DNA of 64,000 bases from contig JAHBZQ010000001.1 of NCBI GenBank assembly GCA_019635355.1, forward strand, positions 1,488,001 through 1,552,000, in the 5' to 3' direction. The stretch is from Rhizobacter sp. (lineage in GTDB: Bacteria; Pseudomonadota; Gammaproteobacteria; Burkholderiales; Burkholderiaceae_C). This document shows positions 12,556-19,761 of the stretch, in pieces. Each line of letters begins with the position of its first letter. Position 1 is the first letter of the stretch. A program made the translations under genes and the position numbers. The notes under the pieces are model-generated. The model saw only the letters and a program-made list of their open reading frames with translations, searched no databases and was not told where the DNA came from.

Positions 12556-13992
12556 TCAAGCTTCCAGAACCCAGGTGTCCTTGGTACCGCCACCCTGCGA
12601 CGAGTTGACGACGAGGGAGCCCTCCTTCAGCGCCACCCGCGTGAGCCCGCCCGGCACCATCTGCACCTCCTTGCCCGAGAGCACGAAGGGGCGCAGATCG
12701 ATGTGGCGCGGCGCGATGCCGCTTTCCACAAACGTGGGGCAGGTCGACAGGCTGAGCGTCGGCTGCGCGATGTAGCCGGCCGGGTTGGCTTCGAGGGCCT
12801 TGCGGAAGTCAGCGATCTCGGCCTTGGTGGCGGCCGGGCCGACCAGCATGCCGTAGCCACCGGCGCCGTGCACTTCCTTCACCACGAGTTCGGGCAGGTG
12901 GTCGAGCACATACTTGAGGTCTTCTTCCTCGCGGCACAGGTGCGTGGGCACGTTGTTGAGGATCGGCTTCTCGCCCAGGTAGAACTCGATCATCTTGGGC
13001 ACGTAGGGGTAGATCGACTTGTCGTCGGCGACGCCCGTGCCGATGGCGTTCGACAGCGTCACGTTGCCGGCGCGGTACACGCTCAGGAGGCCCGCGCAGC
13101 CGAGCGTGGAGTCGGGGCGGAAGGCCAGCGGGTCGAGGAAGTCGTCGTCGACACGGCGATAGATCACGTCGACGCGCTTCGGGCCCTGCGTGGTGCGCAT
13201 GTAGACGAAGTTGTCCTTGACGAAGAGATCCTGCCCCTCCACCAGCTCCACGCCCATCTGCTGCGCGAGGAAGGCGTGCTCGAAGTACGCGCTGTTGTAC
13301 ATGCCGGGGGTGAGGACGACGACCGTCGGGTCGTTGACGGCCGCGGGCGCCACGCCGCGCAGCGTTTCCAGCAGCAGGTCGGGGTAATGGGCGACCGGCG
13401 CCACCCGGTGCTGGCTGAAGAGCTCGGGGAAGAGCCGCATCATCATCTTGCGGTTCTCGAGCATGTAGCTCACGCCGCTGGGCACACGCAGGTTGTCTTC
13501 GAGCACGTAGTAGCTGCCGCTGCCGTCGGCGTTGGCGGCACGCACGATGTCGATGCCGCTGATGTGCGAATACACGCCGCCCGGCACGTCGACGCCCATC
13601 ATCTCGGGGCGGAACTGCGCGTTCTTGAAGATCTGGTCGGCGGGCACGATGCCGGCGCGGATGATCTCCTGCTCGTGGTACACGTCGTGGATGAAGCGGT
13701 TGAGGGCCGTCACGCGCTGGGTGAGGCCCTTCTCCATTTCCGTCCACTCGGCCGCCGGGATCACGCGCGGGATCAGGTCGAACGGGATCAGGCGCTCGGT
13801 GCCCGAGCCGTCTTCGTCTTTCGCACCGTAGACCGCGAAGGTGATGCCCACGCGGCGGAAGATCATCTCGGCCTCTTCACGCCGCGAGCGCATCACGTCG
13901 CGGGGCTGCTGCGCCAGCCAGCGGTCGTAGACCCGGTAGTGGTCTCGCACGCTGGTGCTGGTGGCCTGCATCTCGTCGAAGCTGGGTCGCAT
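12556..13992 (-). CDS. Circularly permuted type 2 ATP-grasp protein (COG2308)
   Basis: A 478-residue protein of the DUF404/DUF407 group, in which the ATP-grasp fold is circularly permuted. Supporting segments are YHEQEIIRAGIVPADQIF, GVDVPGGVYSHISGIDIVRA, VYRRVDDDFLDPLAF and the glycine-rich ATP loop EVHGAGGYGML near residue 375. The family is predicted to be an amidoligase that forms peptide-like bonds, with substrate unknown. The start at 13992 is chosen because GAGGAG lies about 10 nt upstream; the longer frame to 14157 has no ribosome-binding site and a low-complexity Arg-rich leader. It is the first gene of a four-gene operon (ATP-grasp, alpha-E, two transglutaminases). Confidence 0.88.
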   Translation of the reverse strand: MRPSFDEMQATSTSVRDHYRVYDRWLAQQPRDVMRSRREEAEMIFRRVGITFAVYGAKDEDGSGTERLIPFDLIPRVIPAAEWTEMEKGLTQRVTALNRFIHDVYHEQEIIRAGIVPADQIFKNAQFRPEMMGVDVPGGVYSHISGIDIVRAANADGSGSYYVLEDNLRVPSGVSYMLENRKMMMRLFPELFSQHRVAPVAHYPDLLLETLRGVAPAAVNDPTVVVLTPGMYNSAYFEHAFLAQQMGVELVEGQDLFVKDNFVYMRTTQGPKRVDVIYRRVDDDFLDPLAFRPDSTLGCAGLLSVYRAGNVTLSNAIGTGVADDKSIYPYVPKMIEFYLGEKPILNNVPTHLCREEEDLKYVLDHLPELVVKEVHGAGGYGMLVGPAATKAEIADFRKALEANPAGYIAQPTLSLSTCPTFVESGIAPRHIDLRPFVLSGKEVQMVPGGLTRVALKEGSLVVNSSQGGGTKDTWVLEA

Positions 13993-14081
13993 GGGTCTTG
14001 TTCTCCTCGAAGGCAGGGTAGCAAAAAGCAGGCCAATCGCACCCATCCCAGCGCGCATGCGGCCCGATGTTCGCCCCGAGG

Positions 14082-16484
14082 TTACTCGCCTCGAGCGAGG
14101 TGGTGCCAGTAGCGGCGCACCCGATCGCGCTCGCAAACGCTCGCGGCGCCGCTCCACTGCCAGGCGCCGCAGGCGGCGCTCGTCTCGATGCGCACGCCGC
14201 GCGCCTTGAGCCGCCCGATCACCTCGTCGACCGGGTGGCCGAAGCGGTTGCGGTAGCCGGCCTGCACGATCGCCACCTTGGGCGCCACCGCGTCGAGGAA
14301 GGCCGCGGTCGACGAGGTGCGGCTGCCGTGGTGCGGCACCAGCAGCACGTCGCTGCGCAGCGCCTCGGTGCTGGTGGCGAGCAGCTCCGCTTCCTGCTGG
14401 CGCTCGATGTCACCCGTCAACAGCAGCGTGCCCTGCGGCCCGCTCACCTTGACGACGCACGACATGGCGTTGGACTTGAGCGGGCGCCCGTAGTCGTCGG
14501 CGCGCGGGTGCAGCACGTCGAACTGCACGCCGTCCCACACCCAACGCTGGCCGGCCACGCAACGCACCGGCCTCGGGGCCAGCGCGCGGATCGGGTGCGC
14601 CTCTTCGAGCGAGCTGAGCAACTCGTCAACGGGCAGGGTCTGGAGCACCGGCCTCGCGCCACCCACGTGGTCGAGGTCGCGGTGGCTCAGCACCAGGCGG
14701 TCGACGCGCGCCTCGCCGCGCGCATGCAGGAGCGGCAGCAGCACCCGCTGGCCGGCATCGCTCTCGCGCGAATACTGCGGGCCGGCGTCGTAGACGAGCA
14801 GGTGCTTCTCCGTCCGCACCAGCACGGCGGTGCCCTGCCCCACGTCAACCGCCAACACCTCGTAGCGGCCGGCCTCGGGCCGCTCGGGCACGGGCAACAG
14901 CAAGGGCATCACCAGCGGCACCGCGAAGAGCCGCATGCGCCAGGGCAACGGCAGCACGAGCAGCGCCGCGCCCGCCAGGCCCGCGGCCTGGGCCCACCAG
15001 GGCGCCGCCGGCACCAGCCACACGGCGCCGGGCACCGCGCCCAGCCAGGCCAGGCCGTGGTTCAGGGCCTCCTGCACGAGCGCCGCGAGCCGCCACAGCG
15101 GCGCCAGCACCACGCCCAGCAGTGCCAGCGGCGTGATGACGAGCGTGACGAGCGGGATGGCCACGAGGTTGGCCAGCAGGCCCACGAGCGACACCTGCTG
15201 GAAGAACACCAGGCTGAGCGGCGTAAGCCCGAGCGTGGCCACGAGCTGCGTGCGCACGCCGCCTCGCGCCGCCGCCCACAGCCGCTGCCACCCGCGCTGC
15301 GCCGGGGCCCGCTCGGCCGCACGCTGCACCGGCTCCGAGGCCATCAGCAGGCCCACGGCCACGAACGACAGCCAGAACCCCGGCTGCAGCAAGGCCCACG
15401 GGTCGAGCGCGCTCACCACCACCGCCGCCACCAGCAGCACCATCGCCCACGGCCAGCGCCGCCCGCTCAGGTGCAGCAAGGTCACGGTGGCGAGCATCCA
15501 CACGGTGCGCTGCGCCGGCACGCCCCAGCCGGCAAACACCGCATAGGCCGTGGCCGCCAGCAGCCCACCGACGCGGCCGGCCCAGGGCGCGGGCCACAGG
15601 TGCACCGCGCGAGCGCTGCGCCGCCACACGGCCGCCACGAGCAGGCCCGCCAGCCACGCGAACATCGTGACGTGCAGGCCGCTGATCGACATCAGGTGGG
15701 CCACGCCGGTGTTGCGAAAGAGCTGCCAGTCGTCGCGTTCGATGGCCGACTGGTCGCCCACCGCCAGCGCCGCCAGCACCCCGGCCGAGCGCGGGTCGCT
15801 CACCTGGGCATCGATGGCGTCGCGCACGTGCTGGCGCAGGCGGTCGACCCAGCGGCCGGCGTGCGCGTCGAGCATCTGCGGCGCGGCGCGGTCGTTCGCC
15901 CGCACGTAGCCCGTGGCGCGCAGGCCTTGTTCGAAGAGGTACAGCTCGTAGTCGAAGCCGTGCGGGTTCAGGTTGCCGTGCGGTTGCCGCAAGCGCGCCA
16001 CGAAGCGCCAGCGCTGGCCGGCACGCAGCGAGAGCTGCGGCTCGCTCAGGCCGCCGTCTTCGTGCCAGCCGACATACCAGCCGAGCGAGACCTTCGTCGG
16101 CACCTGCACCGCCTGGCCCTGCTGCGTGGCCGACTCCACGTCGAAGCGGAAGCGCAGGCCCGCCGCCGAACGCTGCGGCAGGCTCGCGACCACGCCGACC
16201 AGTTGCACGTCCTGCCCTTCGATCGCCGCCGGCAAGGCATCGGCCAGGCGCAGCGTGGCGCGCCAGCCGCTCGCCCCCCATCCAAGCGCGAGCGCCGCCA
16301 CGACCCACACGAGACGCAAGCGCTGCCAGCGCCAGCCGATCACGCCGGCCAGCAGCGCCCCGAGCACCAGCGCCGGGTAGGCCTGGAGCGGCATCAGCGC
16401 GTGCTCTTGCAACTGCACGGCCACGCCGGCAAGCCATGCCAAGCCCATGCCTGCGGCATGCCGGGCCCTTTGTTTTCCTCCCAT
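14082..16484 (-). CDS. comEC: ComEC/Rec2 family DNA-uptake channel protein
   Basis: An 800-residue polytopic protein with the three-part ComEC layout. The N-terminus has membrane segments and an OB-like periplasmic DUF4131 region (about 20-200). The competence-domain membrane core (about 215-500) carries HLMSISGLHVTMFAWLAG. The C-terminus (about 530-790) is a metallo-beta-lactamase-like domain with VLAVDVGQGTAVLV, YDAGPQ and the metal motif LSHRDLDHVGG. ComEC carries transforming DNA across the inner membrane. The start is supported by a TACACT -10 element 6 nt upstream, suggesting a leaderless message. The gene is divergent from the RidA-like gene with only 45 bp between starts. Confidence 0.9.
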   Translation of the reverse strand: MGGKQRARHAAGMGLAWLAGVAVQLQEHALMPLQAYPALVLGALLAGVIGWRWQRLRLVWVVAALALGWGASGWRATLRLADALPAAIEGQDVQLVGVVASLPQRSAAGLRFRFDVESATQQGQAVQVPTKVSLGWYVGWHEDGGLSEPQLSLRAGQRWRFVARLRQPHGNLNPHGFDYELYLFEQGLRATGYVRANDRAAPQMLDAHAGRWVDRLRQHVRDAIDAQVSDPRSAGVLAALAVGDQSAIERDDWQLFRNTGVAHLMSISGLHVTMFAWLAGLLVAAVWRRSARAVHLWPAPWAGRVGGLLAATAYAVFAGWGVPAQRTVWMLATVTLLHLSGRRWPWAMVLLVAAVVVSALDPWALLQPGFWLSFVAVGLLMASEPVQRAAERAPAQRGWQRLWAAARGGVRTQLVATLGLTPLSLVFFQQVSLVGLLANLVAIPLVTLVITPLALLGVVLAPLWRLAALVQEALNHGLAWLGAVPGAVWLVPAAPWWAQAAGLAGAALLVLPLPWRMRLFAVPLVMPLLLPVPERPEAGRYEVLAVDVGQGTAVLVRTEKHLLVYDAGPQYSRESDAGQRVLLPLLHARGEARVDRLVLSHRDLDHVGGARPVLQTLPVDELLSSLEEAHPIRALAPRPVRCVAGQRWVWDGVQFDVLHPRADDYGRPLKSNAMSCVVKVSGPQGTLLLTGDIERQQEAELLATSTEALRSDVLLVPHHGSRTSSTAAFLDAVAPKVAIVQAGYRNRFGHPVDEVIGRLKARGVRIETSAACGAWQWSGAASVCERDRVRRYWHHLARGE

Positions 16485-16490
16485 GGGTGC

Positions 16491-16496
16491 AGTGTA
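16491..16496 (-). promoter_or_regulatory. Candidate -10 element for comEC (leaderless type)
   Basis: On the minus strand TACACT is followed by 6 nt and then the ATG of comEC, with no Shine-Dalgarno sequence in between. If used, transcription would begin at or beside the start codon. No good -35 is visible. Confidence 0.4.
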
Positions 16497-16529
16497 GGAT
16501 TTGCGACCCCCACGAACGAGCGCACCGCG

Positions 16530-16985
16530 ATGTCCGTCTACGACCGTCTGAAGTCCCTCGGGATCGAGCTGCCCGCCGTCGGCGTGCCCGTCGCCGCCTA
16601 CGTGCCCTTCGTGCGCACCGGCTCGCTCGTCTTCCTCTCAGGCCACATCGCCAAACGCGACGGCAAGCCCTGGGTCGGCCAGCTCGGCCGCGACATGGAC
16701 ACCGCCACCGGCAAGCAAGCCGCACGCGCCGTGGCCATCGACCTGATGGGCACGCTGCACGCCGCGGTGGGCGATCTCAACAAGGTCAAGCGCATCGTCA
16801 AGGTGGTGAGCCTCGTCAACAGCGCGCCCGACTACACCGAGCACCACCTCGTCACCAACGGCTGCAGCGAGCTGCTGGGTGAGGTGTTCGGCGCGGCCGG
16901 CGTGCACGCGCGTGCTGCCTTCGGTGTGGCGCAGATCCCGCTCGGCGCCTGCGTCGAGATCGAGCTGATCGCCGAAGTCGAATGA
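16530..16985 (+). CDS. RidA family protein (YjgF/UK114 superfamily)
   Basis: A 151-residue member of the RidA superfamily, recognised by VRTGSLVFLSGHIAKRDGKP, a central helix region with KVKRIVKVVSLVNS and the C-terminal GVAQIPLGACVEIELIAEV. Classical RidA enzymes hydrolyse reactive enamine/imine intermediates from PLP enzymes. This protein belongs to a longer, more divergent subgroup, so the imine deaminase role is inferred only from family. The ATG at 16530 is the only start that gives the standard N-terminus; much longer frames upstream are antisense to comEC. It is followed after 10 bp by dsbB, with which it is probably co-transcribed. Confidence 0.85.
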   Translation: MSVYDRLKSLGIELPAVGVPVAAYVPFVRTGSLVFLSGHIAKRDGKPWVGQLGRDMDTATGKQAARAVAIDLMGTLHAAVGDLNKVKRIVKVVSLVNSAPDYTEHHLVTNGCSELLGEVFGAAGVHARAAFGVAQIPLGACVEIELIAEVE

Positions 16986-16995
16986 AGGCGCCGAC

Positions 16996-17463
16996 ATGAA
17001 AGCGCTGCTGCAACGACCCGGCCTGCTGCTGCTCGTCATGGCCGTGCTGAGCGTGGCCGCCGTCGGCGCGGCGCTCGTGTCGCAGCACGTCTACGGCATG
17101 GAGCCTTGCCCCTGGTGCATCTTGCAGCGGGTGATCTTCCTGGCCATCGCGCTGGTGTGCATGGTGGGCTTCGTGTCGACGCGCATCGCCGGGGTGCTGG
17201 CGCTGGCGTTCTCGCTGTGCGGCATCGCGGCGGCGCTGTGGCAGCACTTCCAGGCCGCATCGTCGAGCTCGTGCGCACTGACGGTGGCCGACCGCATCGT
17301 CATCGCGATGAAGCTCGACAGCCTCTGGCCCGACGTCTTCCTCGCCCGCGCGAGCTGCGCCGATGCAGCGGTGTCGCTGATGGGCATCTCCTACGACTTC
17401 TGGAGCCTGGCGGTCTTCGTGGTGTTGGCCGTGGCGAGCGTGCTCGTCATCCGCAAGCGTTAG
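16996..17463 (+). CDS. dsbB: Disulfide bond formation protein DsbB
   Basis: A 155-residue inner-membrane protein with four predicted membrane helices. It has both cysteine pairs needed for DsbB activity: C38 and C41 in the first periplasmic loop (EPCPWC) and C93 and C121 in the second loop (SSCALTV ... ARASC). DsbB reoxidises DsbA and passes electrons to quinone. Family length is normally 160-180, so this is a compact but complete member. It lies 10 bp after the ridA-like gene. A weak hairpin without a T-run follows near 17479-17502. Confidence 0.92.
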   Translation: MKALLQRPGLLLLVMAVLSVAAVGAALVSQHVYGMEPCPWCILQRVIFLAIALVCMVGFVSTRIAGVLALAFSLCGIAAALWQHFQAASSSSCALTVADRIVIAMKLDSLWPDVFLARASCADAAVSLMGISYDFWSLAVFVVLAVASVLVIRKR

Positions 17464-17542
17464 CGTCACGCAAGGTCATGCTGGCGCTTGTCACGAGCGC
17501 CCAGTAAGCTGTGCTCATCCCTTGTCTCGAGGAGCACGCACC

Positions 17543-17881
17543 ATGATGTGGCACTGGAACTCGCTCTGGGCCCCAGCACCGGGAGACCCGCCCGCCATCG
17601 ACGACCCGTCGCTCTGGCGTGCACCGTGGACGCCCGAGCAGGCCATCGCCTTGCAGGCCCGCAGCTGGGAAGCCATGCTCAGCGCCACGCACTCGTGGTG
17701 GACGATGATGCTGTCGGCCTTCCCGGTCGTCAGCAGCTGGCCCTTGCCGGGCTGGAGCGGCGGCGCGGCAGACACGAAGGCCGCGACGGCGGGCGCCGAG
17801 CCGCTGGCCCTGGCCAAACCCGTCGAGGCCGAACCCGCCAAGCCGGCGCCACGCAAGCGCGCCGCCGCACGCAAGCGCTGA
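17543..17881 (+). CDS. Small Trp-rich protein with a basic Ala/Lys/Arg tail (unknown)
   Basis: A 112-residue protein that I do not recognise. The first 70 residues are rich in tryptophan and short amphipathic stretches (MMWHWNSLWAP, WTPEQAIALQARSWEAM, WWTMMLSAFPVVSSWPLP). The C-terminus is a low-complexity AKPAPRKRAAARKR tail like those of phasins and histone H1-like proteins. The tail and the aromatic amphipathic region could suit a granule- or membrane-associated protein, but this is speculation. The ATG at 17543 has CGAGGAG 8 nt upstream. It converges on an MFS gene, and a MITE-like element begins 3 nt after its stop. Confidence 0.65.
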   Translation: MMWHWNSLWAPAPGDPPAIDDPSLWRAPWTPEQAIALQARSWEAMLSATHSWWTMMLSAFPVVSSWPLPGWSGGAADTKAATAGAEPLALAKPVEAEPAKPAPRKRAAARKR

Positions 17882-17884
17882 TTA

Positions 17885-18150
17885 GGGCCTGTTCACACTA
17901 AATGAGCACCCACGCCGAGGCCTGAAGGCGTGGGCGGCAAGGCGCCGCGGAGGCCGTGTGCCCGTGGCACACAACGACGCTGCAACGCCGCCGCACGCGC
18001 CTTCAGGCCCCGGCCCTTCGGGTGATCTCAGCAAAAGCCCGCCCACAGCGTTGCAAATGCTCGCTGTAGGAAGTGCTACAGCTGCGCTTTGCGCCTCGTT
18101 GGCGGGCTTTTGTTGAGTCACGTGGGTGCTCATTTAGTGTGAACAGGCCC
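17885..18150. mobile_element. MITE-like palindromic element with 30-bp perfect terminal inverted repeats
   Basis: A 266-bp element is bounded by perfect 30-bp inverted repeats (17885-17914 and 18121-18150) that begin GGGCCTGTTCACACTAAATG and is flanked on each side by TA (17883-17884, 18151-18152), consistent with a TA target duplication as made by IS630/Tc1-type transposases. Inside are further nested palindromes: 12-bp arms at 17919-17930 / 17998-18009, 16-bp arms with one mismatch at 18028-18043 / 18101-18116, and a 7-bp hairpin at 18063-18082. No convincing gene lies inside. It separates two convergent genes and could also work as a bidirectional terminator. Confidence 0.75.
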
Positions 18151-19751
18151 TAGTCCATCGCCTCGGCGATGCTGCGCGTGAGGCGCGGCGGCTCCGCGCC
18201 GATGTGGAACGACAGACGGCGCTCGCGCAGCGCCACGTCGTAGGCGGTCACCCGGTCGAAGCGGCGCAGGTGCTCGATCCACGATTCATCGAGCATGTGC
18301 TCGACATAGCGGCCGGGCACGGTGGCGTCGCGGAACACCTCGCATGAGAGCGCCCCCTGGCGCAGGCGGCTGCTGCGCGTCTCGCGCATCACTGCCATGA
18401 AGTCGTCGGCCCGGGCCGGGTCGATCAGGTATTCGATGGTGGTCATCACCGGGCCATCGTGGCCTTGAACACCCGGTGGCATGTCGGGGGCCTTCCACGC
18501 GCTGGACGGCGTGAGGTCTTCCGAATCGGCCTGGCCACGCGGGCTGTAGCGGATGACCGCCAGCATCAGGATCACCCCACCGATCGCCGCGATGCCGATG
18601 CTCGCGCGCACGCTGCTGAAGGTGGCCACCTGGCCCCAGATCGCCGCACCGATGCCACCGCCGCCCATCAGCGCCATCTGGTAGACCGACATGCCACGCG
18701 CGCGCACCCAGTTGGGCAAGGTGAGCTGAGCCGAGACGGCCAGTGAGTTGGCCACCGAGATGACCGTCATCCCGTTGACCATCATCGCCGGGGCCGCCAC
18801 ATAGATATTGGGCGCGAAGGCCACCACGAGCATGGCCACGGCCTGGATCAGCGTGCCATTGCGCACCAGCAGGTCGCCATCCATCACCGAGCGGATGCGC
18901 GCCATGATCAGCGCCGCGATCACGGCACCCGCGCCCATGGCGGCCAGCAGCAGCGTGAAGGTCCCGGCATCGCCACCCGGCATCTGCCGGGCCACCAGCG
19001 GCAGCAGCGAGGTCACGGCGACCGCCTGCAGGAAGAACGCCGTCACCCGGAACAGCACCGCATGCATGGCCTGCGACTGCCGCACGTAGGTGAGCCCCAC
19101 GCGGATGGCACCGAAGAATCGCTCGGCCGGCAACGCACTCGCCTTCGGCGCCGTCTTCCAACGCATGATGACGAAGCCGCACACCACCGACAGCACGGCA
19201 TTCAAGGCAAACACCCACGCACTGCCGAGGCTCGCGATCAGCGCCCCGGCGAGGATGGGCCCGAAGATGCGCGAGGCGTTCATCGCCAGGCCGTTGAGCG
19301 CCAGCGCCGACGGCAGCTGATGCTTGGGGATCAACTCCGGGATCACCGCCGAGAACACCGGCCAGCGCATCGCGAAGCCGATGCCGTTGGCGAAGGTGAG
19401 CAGCAGGAGCAGCGGCGCGCCCATGTGGCCGCTCAGGGTGGCGAGGCACAGCAGCACCCCGACGGTCGCGACCCAGAACTGCGTGAAGATGAAGTACTTG
19501 CGCCGGTCGAGGATGTCGGCCAGCGCACCGCTCGGCACGCCGAGGAAGAACACCGGCAGCGTGGACGCCGACTGCACCAGCGCCACCATGATCGGCGAGG
19601 TGGTCAGCGAGGTCATCATCCACGCCGCCGCCACGTCGTTCATCCACATGCAGACGTTCGCCGTGAGCCACACGCTCCACAGCATGCGGAACACCGGCTG
19701 GCTCAGCGGGGCCCAGGGGGATTCGGGCGAAGGCTGGGCCGCGGTTTGCAT
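18150..19751 (-). CDS. MFS exporter (EntS-like, MFS_3) with C-terminal monooxygenase-like domain
   Basis: A 533-residue protein. Residues 1 to about 410 form a major facilitator of the MFS_3/EntS type, with the cytoplasmic loop GVPSGALADILDRRKYFIF after helix 2 and WPVFSAVIPELIPKHQLPSA. The last 100 residues (from GPVMTTIEYLIDPA) resemble an antibiotic-biosynthesis-monooxygenase-like ferredoxin fold, a fusion known in some members of this family. The substrate is unknown; exporters of this group move siderophores or drugs. The gene follows parC after 10 bp and may be read through from it. Its TAG stop (18150-18152) is formed from the flanking TA and the first base of the MITE-like element. 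Confidence 0.85.
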   Translation of the reverse strand: MQTAAQPSPESPWAPLSQPVFRMLWSVWLTANVCMWMNDVAAAWMMTSLTTSPIMVALVQSASTLPVFFLGVPSGALADILDRRKYFIFTQFWVATVGVLLCLATLSGHMGAPLLLLLTFANGIGFAMRWPVFSAVIPELIPKHQLPSALALNGLAMNASRIFGPILAGALIASLGSAWVFALNAVLSVVCGFVIMRWKTAPKASALPAERFFGAIRVGLTYVRQSQAMHAVLFRVTAFFLQAVAVTSLLPLVARQMPGGDAGTFTLLLAAMGAGAVIAALIMARIRSVMDGDLLVRNGTLIQAVAMLVVAFAPNIYVAAPAMMVNGMTVISVANSLAVSAQLTLPNWVRARGMSVYQMALMGGGGIGAAIWGQVATFSSVRASIGIAAIGGVILMLAVIRYSPRGQADSEDLTPSSAWKAPDMPPGVQGHDGPVMTTIEYLIDPARADDFMAVMRETRSSRLRQGALSCEVFRDATVPGRYVEHMLDESWIEHLRRFDRVTAYDVALRERRLSFHIGAEPPRLTRSIAEAMD

Positions 19752-19761
19752 CGCCTCGTTT

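Noticed and set aside
14067..16529. Long plus-strand frame running into the RidA-like gene
   Set aside because: The extension is antisense to comEC and low-complexity (His/Arg/Gln); only the part from ATG 16530 is a real protein.
17479..17502. Hairpin after dsbB as a terminator
   Set aside because: The stem has a bulge and no T-run follows; too weak to list as a feature.
17882..18133. 83-codon minus-strand frame inside the MITE-like element
   Set aside because: It consists of the inverted repeats and palindromes, has no ribosome-binding site and no family resemblance.
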